64,000 nucleotides of DNA. It comes from Acidobacteriota bacterium. GTDB taxonomy: Bacteria > Acidobacteriota > Holophagae > Holophagales > Holophagaceae. Position numbers and translations under genes: made by a program. Below the pieces are notes generated by a model. It searched no databases. It had not been told where the DNA came from and worked only from the letters and a program-made list of their open reading frames with translations. Numbering within the stretch: the first letter of the stretch is position 1; every line of letters begins with the position of its first letter. The stretch spans positions 41,109 through 105,108 of the forward strand of contig JACQZU010000028.1 in assembly GCA_016213735.1 (NCBI GenBank). The letters run 5' to 3'. Positions 33,307 to 40,457 of this stretch are shown in pieces.

Positions 33307-34464
33307 CTACTTCACCGAAGCCACGGCCTTCTCTGCCGCGTCCTTCAATCCGTTGGCCACGGCCAGGTTCAGGCCGCTCTCGGCGAGGATGCGCTTGCCC
33401 TCCTCCACATTGGTGCCCTCCAGGCGCACCACCACGGGCACCTGGATGCCGATCTCCTTGGCCGCCTTCACGATGCCCGCGGCCACGACGTCGCAGCGCA
33501 TGATCCCGCCGAAGATGTTGACCATCACGGCCTTGACCGCGGGGTCCTGGAGGATGATGCGGAACGCGTTCTTCACCGCATCCTCGGTGGCCCCGCCGCC
33601 CACGTCCAGGAAGTTGGCAGGAGAACCACCGTGGTACTTGATGATGTCCATGGTGGCCATGGCCAGCCCCGCCCCGTTGACCATGCAGCCGATGCTGCCG
33701 TCCAGCTTGATGAAATTCAGGTTGAACTTGCTGGCCTCGATCTCCTCGGCCGCCTCCTCGTTGAGGTCCCGGAAGGCCAGGATCTCGGGGTGGCGGAACA
33801 GGGCGTTGTCGTCGAAGCCGATCTTGGCGTCCAGGGCCGTGACCTCCCCCTGCTTGGTGATCACGAGGGGGTTGATCTCCACCATGGAGCAGTCCTTCTC
33901 CAGGAAGAGCCGGTACAGGTTCTGGAGGAACACGACGCCCTTCTTGAAGCTGTCCCCTTCCAGTCCCAGGGCGAAGGCGACCTGGCGGGCGTGGAAGCCC
34001 GACATGCCCGTGGCGGGATCGATGGCCACCTTGACGATCTTTTCGGGGGTCTTGGCGGCCACCTCCTCGATCTCCACCCCGCCCTCCGTGGAGGCCAGGA
34101 TGGTGACGCGGCTGGAGGCGCGGTCCACGAGGAAGGAGAGGTAGAGCTCCCGGGCGATGTCGATGGGGGCGCTGAGGTAGACCGTGTGGACCTTGCGGCC
34201 TTCGGGGCCGGTCTGTTTGGTCACCAGGGTCATGCCCGACATGGCCTTGAAGAGTTCCGCCGCGTGGTCGGGATCCTTGGCGAACTTGACGCCGCCGCCC
34301 TTGCCGCGGCCGCCGGCGTGGATCTGGGCCTTCACGACCGCCTGGCCGCCGTACTGCTTGGCGATCTGCCTGGCCTCCTCGGCGTCCTGGGCGACTCGGC
34401 CGTCGGGCGTGGCGACCTTGTAGAGCCGGAGCAGTTCCTTGGCCTGGTACTCGTGGATGTTCAT
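33307..34464 (-). CDS. sucC: Succinyl-CoA ligase, beta subunit
   Basis: 385 residues, ATP-grasp subunit that binds the nucleotide. Begins [13 protein letters not shown], the family start, with GGAG upstream. Visible landmarks: [25 protein letters not shown] and the C-terminal [14 protein letters not shown] minus-strand TAGACT at 34529-34524 could be the -10 box of the sucC-sucD-thioesterase-radical SAM-capA transcript. Divergent from the PilT-like gene. Confidence 0.97.
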   Translation of the reverse strand: MNIHEYQAKELLRLYKVATPDGRVAQDAEEARQIAKQYGGQAVVKAQIHAGGRGKGGGVKFAKDPDHAAELFKAMSGMTLVTKQTGPEGRKVHTVYLSAPIDIARELYLSFLVDRASSRVTILASTEGGVEIEEVAAKTPEKIVKVAIDPATGMSGFHARQVAFALGLEGDSFKKGVVFLQNLYRLFLEKDCSMVEINPLVITKQGEVTALDAKIGFDDNALFRHPEILAFRDLNEEAAEEIEASKFNLNFIKLDGSIGCMVNGAGLAMATMDIIKYHGGSPANFLDVGGGATEDAVKNAFRIILQDPAVKAVMVNIFGGIMRCDVVAAGIVKAAKEIGIQVPVVVRLEGTNVEEGKRILAESGLNLAVANGLKDAAEKAVASVK

Positions 34465-34582
34465 CCCGCGCTCCTCCTGGGCAGACGCAGGGGAAGGTTC
34501 CCTTCCCGCGCCCGCGTGCAACCAGTCTAACCGGGCCCGGGGGTCCCCTTGTGACAGAATGGGGGACTTTCCGGGAGCGTCC

Positions 34583-36151
34583 ATGGCCCGCATCGACAAG
34601 CTGCTGGCGACGATTCATTCCAAGTCCGGGAAGGCCATTCGGATGGATCCAGGCCAGCAGCCCACCCTGGAGGTGGGTTCCGGGGCCCGGCTTCCCCTTC
34701 TGGCCGAGCCGACCCCGGCGGGGATGATCGAACTCCTCGCCATGGAGGTGCTTCCCCCGGCGTTGCGGGACGAGTTCCTCATGGGGGGCGAGGTTTCCTT
34801 CGACCACGAAGCCGGGGGCCAAACCTTCCGGATCACCTGCAGCCGGAGTTCGGCCGGGATCCACATCCTGGCCGAGCCCGCGGCGCCGGCCCCCGTCCCC
34901 ACGGGCGAACCCCCGCTCATCGCCCTCGACACGGATCGAAGCCCGGGCGCCCCCCGCCTTGCCCCGGCCCCCTCCCCCGCTCCCCTTCCCGAACCCCGGC
35001 GGGAGCCTGCTTCCGGGTCCCACGGGGGCGGCGCGGCCAGCACGGGCCTGGCGGCGGCCGAACGCCTGTTCGCGGCCATGCTGGAACTCAAGGCCTCGGA
35101 CATCCATTGCAGTTCCTTCGAAGTCCCCATCTTCCGGATCCACGGGGACATGGAGGAGATGGCGGACTTCGGACTCCTGGGACCCAGCCAGCTCCAGGAG
35201 ATGATGCAGGCCATCGCCCCGCCCGTGGCCTGGCACACCTTCCAGGAGACCAACGACGCCGATTTCGCCTACGGGTACGATGCCGGGAACTGTCGCTTCC
35301 GGGTCAACTTCTTCATGGACAAGGCCGGCCCCGGCTTCGTCTGCAGGCAGATCCCCAACGAGATCCCCGATCCGGACCGCCTGGGACTGGCGGAGCCCAT
35401 CCGCCGCCTTTGCAACCTCTCCAAGGGCCTGGTCCTGGTCACCGGTCCCACCGGGAGCGGCAAGTCCACCACCCTGGCGGCCATCATCGACCTGGCCAAC
35501 CAGAAGCGGAGCGATCACATCATCACCATCGAGGACCCCATCGAGTTCGTCCACCCCAGGAAGAAGTGCCTGGTCAATCAAAGGGAGGTGGGAACCCACA
35601 CGGAGAGCTTCAAGAAGGCGTTGCGGGCCGCCCTCCGGGAGGACCCGGACATCGTGCTGGTTGGAGAGATGCGGGACCTGGAAACCATCGCCATCGCCCT
35701 GGAGACCGCCATCACGGGCCACCTGGTCTTCGGCACCCTGCACACCAGCAGCGCCATCGGCACCATCGACCGCATCGTCGACCAGTTCCCCGCGGACCGC
35801 CAGCAGCAGATCCGCGTCATGCTGGCGGACAGCCTGAAGGCCGTCATCAGCCAGGCCCTGCTCAAGCGCCGCGGCGGCGGCCGCATCGCGGCCATGGAGA
35901 GCCTCTTCATCACCCCGGCCATCGCCAACCTGATCCGGGAGGGGAAGAACTTCCAGATCCCCAGCGCCATGCAGACGGGCCGCGCCTACGGGCAGAAGCT
36001 CATGAACGACGCCCTCATCGAGCTGATCGTCTCCCAGCAGGTGGAGCCCATGGAGGCCTACATGAAGTGCCCCGACAAGGAGAGCTTCATGCAGGCGATC
36101 AAGCGCGCCTCCATCAACTTCGAACCCAGGGAGGGGAAGTTCGGGGAGTGA
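34583..36151 (+). CDS. PilT-family ATPase with duplicated N-terminal domain
   Basis: 522 residues, against ~350-370 for PilT. The C-terminal part (about 150-522) is a full PilT/PilU retraction ATPase: [10 protein letters not shown], Walker [11 protein letters not shown] (~288), Asp box [11 protein letters not shown], Walker [11 protein letters not shown], His box [12 protein letters not shown] and [10 protein letters not shown]. The first ~105 residues ([20 protein letters not shown] ... [10 protein letters not shown]) look like a second, degenerate PilT N-domain, joined by a Pro-rich linker. It may power type IV pilus retraction or a related machine; no pilus genes are adjacent. ATG 34583 gives the only well-framed N-terminus. 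Confidence 0.9.
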   Translation: MARIDKLLATIHSKSGKAIRMDPGQQPTLEVGSGARLPLLAEPTPAGMIELLAMEVLPPALRDEFLMGGEVSFDHEAGGQTFRITCSRSSAGIHILAEPAAPAPVPTGEPPLIALDTDRSPGAPRLAPAPSPAPLPEPRREPASGSHGGGAASTGLAAAERLFAAMLELKASDIHCSSFEVPIFRIHGDMEEMADFGLLGPSQLQEMMQAIAPPVAWHTFQETNDADFAYGYDAGNCRFRVNFFMDKAGPGFVCRQIPNEIPDPDRLGLAEPIRRLCNLSKGLVLVTGPTGSGKSTTLAAIIDLANQKRSDHIITIEDPIEFVHPRKKCLVNQREVGTHTESFKKALRAALREDPDIVLVGEMRDLETIAIALETAITGHLVFGTLHTSSAIGTIDRIVDQFPADRQQQIRVMLADSLKAVISQALLKRRGGGRIAAMESLFITPAIANLIREGKNFQIPSAMQTGRAYGQKLMNDALIELIVSQQVEPMEAYMKCPDKESFMQAIKRASINFEPREGKFGE

Positions 36152-36231
36152 AGGGCCAGCGGCATCTAGCGGCGGGGCCCTCTCGGGTCCCACCAAGCGG
36201 CCGAGGGGCCGCGCCCCGAGGAAGCGCGGGG

Positions 36232-36271
36232 TGTGGGGGCCCAGGCGGAGAAGCCGCCGTTTGCCCCCACA
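36232..36271. terminator. Hairpin between convergent genes
   Basis: TGTGGGGGC (36232-36240) pairs with GCCCCCACA (36263-36271), enclosing an inner 5-bp stem GGCGG/CCGCC. It lies between the PilT-like and polyprenyl synthase stops. There is no U tract on either side, so its role as a terminator is unproven. Confidence 0.5.
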
Positions 36272-36276
36272 GAGAA

Positions 36277-37272
36277 TCAGGCCGTTCGCGCCAGCAGCGC
36301 CTCCGGGATCTCCAGCATCAGTGCCTTCGTTCCGGGGTCCCCCTCCAGGGAGCGGATGGCCTCCACGGCCGCACGGCTGGCCCGTTTCGCGAGTTCGCGG
36401 GTCTCGGCCAGGGCCTCGTGCCGGGCGATGAGGGATCGCAGCACCTTCTCCTCGGCCTCCGGAATGGGCACCTCCTCCCCGCGGTCCCAGATCTTCCGCA
36501 CGAGAGGACGAAGCTCCTCGGGGGCGCGTTCCAGCAGGGAGAGCATGGGGAGGGTGAGCTTGCCCTCCCGCAGATCGCTGAAGGCGGGTTTTCCCAGCTC
36601 GTCGCTGGTGGCGGTGTAGTCCAGGAGGTCGTCCACCAGCTGGAAGGCCCGGCCGATGGCCAGCCCGTAGGTCCGCAGGGCCACGCAGTCCGCCTCGGAG
36701 CGCCCGGTCAGCACCCCCCCGGTCTCCGTGCAGCCTCCGAAGAGCAGCGCCGTCTTCCGTTCCTGGATGTCGAAGTAGTCCTGGCGGGAAGTGTCCATCT
36801 TGAAGAGCACGTCGTTCTGGATCAGCTCCCCCTCGGTCATCCGGGTGGTGACCTCGGCCAGGATCTCCATCATCCGCCAGGAGCGCCCCCCGATGGCTTC
36901 CTGCATCGCCACCAGGTAGAGCAGGTCCCCGAAGAGGACCGTCATGGTGTTCCCCCAGAGCCTGTTGAGGGTGGGCTTCCCCCGGCGCAGCTGGGCGTGG
37001 TCGATGACGTCGTCATGCACCAGGGTGGCCGTGTGGATCATCTCGAAAACCGCTCCGAAGCGTACGTCCGCCTCCCCCTCGAGGCCGCAGAAGCGCGAGG
37101 CCAACAGCACCAGCGCCGGCCGGAGGCGCTTCCCCTGCCCGCCCCGCACGTGCTCGGCCAGTTTCTCCACCACCCCCACCTCGCTTCGGAGGATGCGCTG
37201 AAGCTCCCCCTCCACCGCCACGAGCCTGGGGGCGATGGGCGAGAAGAAGCGGGCGAGGTCGAGGCGGGACAT
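36277..37272 (-). CDS. Trans-polyprenyl diphosphate synthase
   Basis: 331 residues. Elongates allylic diphosphates with IPP, most likely to the side chain of a quinone. Both Asp-rich motifs are present: LVHDDVIDHA (first DDxxD) and LVDDLLDYT (second). GKRLRPALVLLAS precedes the first. Length and LHDDVID-type FARM suggest an octaprenyl/IspB-like long-chain enzyme, but chain length is inference. A single CGCCAAGA repeat arm lies just upstream. Confidence 0.92.
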   Translation of the reverse strand: MSRLDLARFFSPIAPRLVAVEGELQRILRSEVGVVEKLAEHVRGGQGKRLRPALVLLASRFCGLEGEADVRFGAVFEMIHTATLVHDDVIDHAQLRRGKPTLNRLWGNTMTVLFGDLLYLVAMQEAIGGRSWRMMEILAEVTTRMTEGELIQNDVLFKMDTSRQDYFDIQERKTALLFGGCTETGGVLTGRSEADCVALRTYGLAIGRAFQLVDDLLDYTATSDELGKPAFSDLREGKLTLPMLSLLERAPEELRPLVRKIWDRGEEVPIPEAEEKVLRSLIARHEALAETRELAKRASRAAVEAIRSLEGDPGTKALMLEIPEALLARTA

Positions 37273-37285
37273 GGAAGGCCTATTT

Positions 37286-37316
37286 CACCGCCAAGACGCC
37301 AGGAGCGCCAAGAAAA
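37286..37316. repeat. CGCCAAGA repeat, single arm
   Basis: CACCGCCAAGACGCCAGGAG followed by CGCCAAGAAAA on the plus strand; three units, one with A to G. It lies between the polyprenyl synthase start and the YajQ-type gene, opposite in orientation to the copy at 33271. Confidence 0.85.
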
Positions 37317-37380
37317 ACTGCCCGGACGTCCTCCCGGAGCTCGGAGCGTTCTCGGTGTCCGGAGGTGACGGATCCCTGTT

Positions 37381-37884
37381 TCACCCTCGGTAGTTCGTGA
37401 ACTGGAGATCGATGGCGTGTTTGTCCTGTTCCTTCCGGAGGAGGGCGATGGCCTCCTGGAGGTCGTCCTTGTTCTTGCCGCTGACCCGCAGCTGGTCTCC
37501 CTGGATGGCGCACTGGACCTTGATCTTGCTGTTCTTCAGGGCGGCCACCAGGGCCTTGGCCTTCTCCTGGGGAATGCCCTGGTTGATCTTCACCTCCTGG
37601 CGGACCGTCCCCTTGGAGGCGGGCTCCACCTTGCCGAACTCCATGGCCCGGATGCTCACCCCCCGCTTGTGCAGCTTGCTCTGCAGCACGTCGATCACGG
37701 CCTTGAGGCGCATCTCGTCGTCGCTGTGGAGCACCACCTGGGCCTGGTCCTTCAGCTCGATCCGGGAGGCGGAGCCCTTGAAGTCGTAGCGCTGGCCGAT
37801 CTCCTTCATGGCCTGGTCCACGGCGTTCTTCACCTCCGCCAGGTCCACCTTCGAGACAGCGTCGAAGGAACAATCCGATGCCAT
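37381..37884 (-). CDS. YajQ-family nucleotide-binding protein
   Basis: 167 residues. Starts [18 protein letters not shown] and continues [24 protein letters not shown] and [15 protein letters not shown], the hallmarks of YajQ. Family members bind nucleotides, in Xanthomonas cyclic di-GMP, and act with transcription factors. A GGGAGGGTGGAC Shine-Dalgarno fixes the ATG at 37884. TAGGCT (37919-37924) overlaps the NUDIX stop and may be its own -10 box. Confidence 0.92.
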   Translation of the reverse strand: MASDCSFDAVSKVDLAEVKNAVDQAMKEIGQRYDFKGSASRIELKDQAQVVLHSDDEMRLKAVIDVLQSKLHKRGVSIRAMEFGKVEPASKGTVRQEVKINQGIPQEKAKALVAALKNSKIKVQCAIQGDQLRVSGKNKDDLQEAIALLRKEQDKHAIDLQFTNYRG

Positions 37885-37921
37885 GTCCACCCTCCCGGCC
37901 CGCCCTGGGCCCGCCTCCAGC

Positions 37922-38548
37922 CTACTGCGACCCGAGCCGCCGCCGGAGATCCTCCCACCCATCCCAGAGGAAGAGGCGAAGGAAGGCGGCCATCACCAGG
38001 GCGTGGTGGACTTCCCCGGTACGCAGCCGATCCTCCCATTCGGGCCAGGAACTGGCCCAGAGCCTCAGTTCCTCCGTGCGGTCCAACTGCAGGGGACCCG
38101 TGGAACGGCAGCCCAGGGCCAGGAAGAAATGGCAACGGTTGGTCTGGGTGGCGGGGTTGGGCGTGCAGTGCCCGAGCGGAATCCATTCCCTCGCCTCGAA
38201 GCCCGTCTCTTCCCGCAATTCCCTTTCGGCCCCGTCCCGGGGGGACTCGCCGGGATCGCAGCAGCCCCCTGGGATCTCCAGGGTGGCCTGATCGATGCCG
38301 TGCCTGAACTGCTCCACCAGCAGGAGTTCTCCCCCGGCCTCGGGGGGCGTGAAGGCGATGACGTTCACCCAGTCGGGGCCGTCCAGCCGCACGTAGGCGT
38401 GCTCCAGCCCCGTGTGGGGGGATCGCCTGCGGGCCAGGAGCTGCCGGAAGACGGGGCCCTCGGTCTGGCGCTCCACGGTGCCTTCGATCCAGCGCAGGGA
38501 GGGGTCGAAGGCGTGGGAATGGGAGGCGAGCAGGCGCACGGGACTCAA
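37922..38548 (-). CDS. NUDIX hydrolase
   Basis: 208 residues. NUDIX box: [20 protein letters not shown] continuing TGFE, close to Gx5Ex7REUxEExGU. Resembles ADP-ribose/nucleotide-sugar pyrophosphatases ([19 protein letters not shown] precedes the box). Probably hydrolyses a nucleoside diphosphate derivative. Start is a TTG at 38548 overlapping the rhodanese stop (TTGA), with CAGG upstream; a GTG three codons later is the alternative. Confidence 0.88.
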   Translation of the reverse strand: MSPVRLLASHSHAFDPSLRWIEGTVERQTEGPVFRQLLARRRSPHTGLEHAYVRLDGPDWVNVIAFTPPEAGGELLLVEQFRHGIDQATLEIPGGCCDPGESPRDGAERELREETGFEAREWIPLGHCTPNPATQTNRCHFFLALGCRSTGPLQLDRTEELRLWASSWPEWEDRLRTGEVHHALVMAAFLRLFLWDGWEDLRRRLGSQ

Positions 38549-38859
38549 TACCTGGGAACGGTGGGATCCATCCGGCTGTAGGCGTTGATCCCGCCCTGGA
38601 GGTGGACCACATCCCGGAACCCCGCCTGCAGGAGGAAGCGCAGGGCCATGAAGCTCCGGGTCCCGTGGTGGCAGTAGAGGGCCACTGTGCGCTCCCGGTC
38701 CAGTTCCCCGAGGCGCTGGGGCAGCTGGTCCAGGGGGATGAGGAGGGAGCGGGGGAGCCGGGCGGCCTCGTGCTCCCAGGGCTGGCGAACGTCCACGATC
38801 TGGGCGGATTCCGGAAGTTCCCGGAAGGCCTGGGGCGTGAGGTTCACCTGGTCAGCCAT
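38545..38859 (-). CDS. Rhodanese-domain protein
   Basis: 104 residues, single rhodanese domain (GlpE/PspE-like). The active-site Cys is in LYCHHGTRS; VDVRQPWEHEAARL and the C-terminal LQGGINAYSR are typical. Transfers or carries persulfide sulfur. Overlaps udk by 8 nt upstream and the NUDIX gene by 4 nt downstream. Confidence 0.92.
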   Translation of the reverse strand: MADQVNLTPQAFRELPESAQIVDVRQPWEHEAARLPRSLLIPLDQLPQRLGELDRERTVALYCHHGTRSFMALRFLLQAGFRDVVHLQGGINAYSRMDPTVPRY

Positions 38860-39502
38860 GAGCGGGGCCCCCCTTCTGGAGCCGCCCGAGCACGTGGTGG
38901 GTGAGCATCTCCAGGGCCCGCTTGTTCTCCACCCCCGTGGGCACGATGAGGTCCGCCCAGCGCTTGCTGGGTTCCACGAATTCCAGGTGCATGGGGCGCA
39001 CGGAGTCCAGGTACTGGGCCACCACGCTCTCCAGGCTGCGCCCCCGTTCCTTCATGTCCCGCTGGATCCGCCGCAGGATCCTCACATCGGCGTCGGTGTC
39101 CACGAAGATCTTGAGGTCCAGCTGGTCCCGGAGTTCGGGGAGCGCGAAGAGCAGCAGGCCTTCCAGGATGATCACCTCGCTGGGGGCGATGGGCTCGGAC
39201 CAGCCGGTGCGGTCGCTGGTCTGGAAATCATAGACCGGCTTGCGGATGCTCTCGCCCCGGCGCAGGGAGCCCAGGTGCAGGGCCAAGAGTTCGAGGTCGA
39301 AGGCGTTGGGGTGGTCCCAGTTGATGGGGCCCTCCCCGAAGCGGGCCTTCACCAGTTCGAGGGGGGCGTAGTAGGCGTCCATGTCCATCATCAGCACGTC
39401 CGCCCCGGTCTTCCGGATCCGGCGCCGCAACTCCTGGGCGATGGAGGTCTTCCCGCTCCCGGAGCCGCCCACGATGCCCACGAGCCATGGCCGATCCTGC
39501 AT
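38852..39502 (-). CDS. udk: Uridine kinase
   Basis: 216 residues. P-loop GIVGGSGSGKTS, MDMDAYYAP, NWDHPNAFDLELL and KPVYDFQTSDRT match uridine/cytidine kinases of the salvage pathway. The ATG at 39502 (MQDRPWLVG) is preceded by GGGGACC. First gene of the udk-rhodanese-NUDIX run. Phosphoribulokinase relatives share the fold, but the motif spacing favours Udk. Confidence 0.92.
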   Translation of the reverse strand: MQDRPWLVGIVGGSGSGKTSIAQELRRRIRKTGADVLMMDMDAYYAPLELVKARFGEGPINWDHPNAFDLELLALHLGSLRRGESIRKPVYDFQTSDRTGWSEPIAPSEVIILEGLLLFALPELRDQLDLKIFVDTDADVRILRRIQRDMKERGRSLESVVAQYLDSVRPMHLEFVEPSKRWADLIVPTGVENKRALEMLTHHVLGRLQKGGPAHG

Positions 39503-39597
39503 GGTCCCCACCCCCTTGGAATGATCCTTAACGCAAAGGCCGGAAGGAACCAAGGCCCCTAGGCGGGGCCGGGGCTCCGGAATGGGGGGCTCGGTGC

Positions 39598-39610
39598 TAT
39601 CGTCCTTTCC
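39598..39610 (+). promoter_or_regulatory. TGCTATCGT extended -10, leaderless start
   Basis: TATCGT (39598-39603) with an upstream TG lies 7 nt before the ATG at 39611. There is no Shine-Dalgarno in CCTTTCC. The same TATCGT hexamer is the proposed -10 of fadL (54481). Confidence 0.45.
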
Positions 39611-40228
39611 ATGCTTCGGGCCCATCTCGGCGCGTTCCTGATTCTCGGTCTGCTCGGCTGCAGTTCGGAGGACCCGCGGCTGCCGGTCCAGATCTACGAG
39701 GAGGCCTTCCGCCTCAACCAGCAGGGAAAGATGCTCGAGGCCAAATCCCTCATGGAGCAGCTCATCCAGCAGTACCCGGAGAGCCCCTCTGCCCTCCAGG
39801 CCAGGAAGGACCTCATCAGCATCGAGTCCATGATCAAGCGCGACATTTCCGAGCGCCAGAAAGAGGCCCGCGCCGCCATGCGGCGGGTCAGCGACGCCCT
39901 GGCCCGCTTCAAGGGGAAGAAGGGCGAATACCCCGCGGCCCTGGCCGAACTGGTCCCCGAGTACCTGGACCGGGTCCCCGAGGCCCCCTGGGGGCATCCC
40001 TTCCTCTACCGGGCTTTCGTGGGGGTCCCCATCGAGGACGTGAAGGACCGCCGCGGAAACCTCAGCCAGAAGATGAACACGAAACTGGACCGTTTCTACC
40101 TCGCCTGCCTGGGGACCGACCTGGGCCCCGGGGGCAAGGGCCTCGAGGGGGACATCCTCGTCGTGGACGGGGAACCCTACGAGGAGCGCAGCTTCCCGCC
40201 GATCCCGACGCCCCAGCCCCTGCGCTGA
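39611..40228 (+). CDS. Lipoprotein with TPR-like helices and a GspG-like C-terminus
   Basis: 205 residues. Lipobox ILGLLGC (Cys17). Residues ~25-75 form a TPR-like helical pair (EEAFRLNQQGKMLEAKSLME). The C-terminus from ~105 (GEYPAALAELVPEYLDRVPE, APWGHPFLYR, LGTDLGPGGKGLEGDI) closely follows the conserved tail of the major type II pseudopilin GspG, including its calcium-loop-like GxGxGxxxDI. It has no pilin signal. A lipoprotein carrying a pseudopilin-like domain is unusual. Divergent from udk. Confidence 0.75.
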   Translation: MLRAHLGAFLILGLLGCSSEDPRLPVQIYEEAFRLNQQGKMLEAKSLMEQLIQQYPESPSALQARKDLISIESMIKRDISERQKEARAAMRRVSDALARFKGKKGEYPAALAELVPEYLDRVPEAPWGHPFLYRAFVGVPIEDVKDRRGNLSQKMNTKLDRFYLACLGTDLGPGGKGLEGDILVVDGEPYEERSFPPIPTPQPLR

Positions 40229-40457
40229 GGGCCGTGGGCCCCTGGGGCGAGGTCAAGGTTCCCGCACGCCCCGCACCCAGCGCCTTGTGGCCCGGCCGAG
40301 CGGGGGACCCCCTTCTGGACCTGGCCTTCTTGAAGTCGGGGAACACGTGGCGGGAACTGGCCGCCTTCGTGGGAACCGTGGGCGAACCCTTGCGAAGGAA
40401 TCGGAGAAGGAGAAACAATACACCCCACCCTCCACAATCAGCAGCCGTGAGGTCTCC

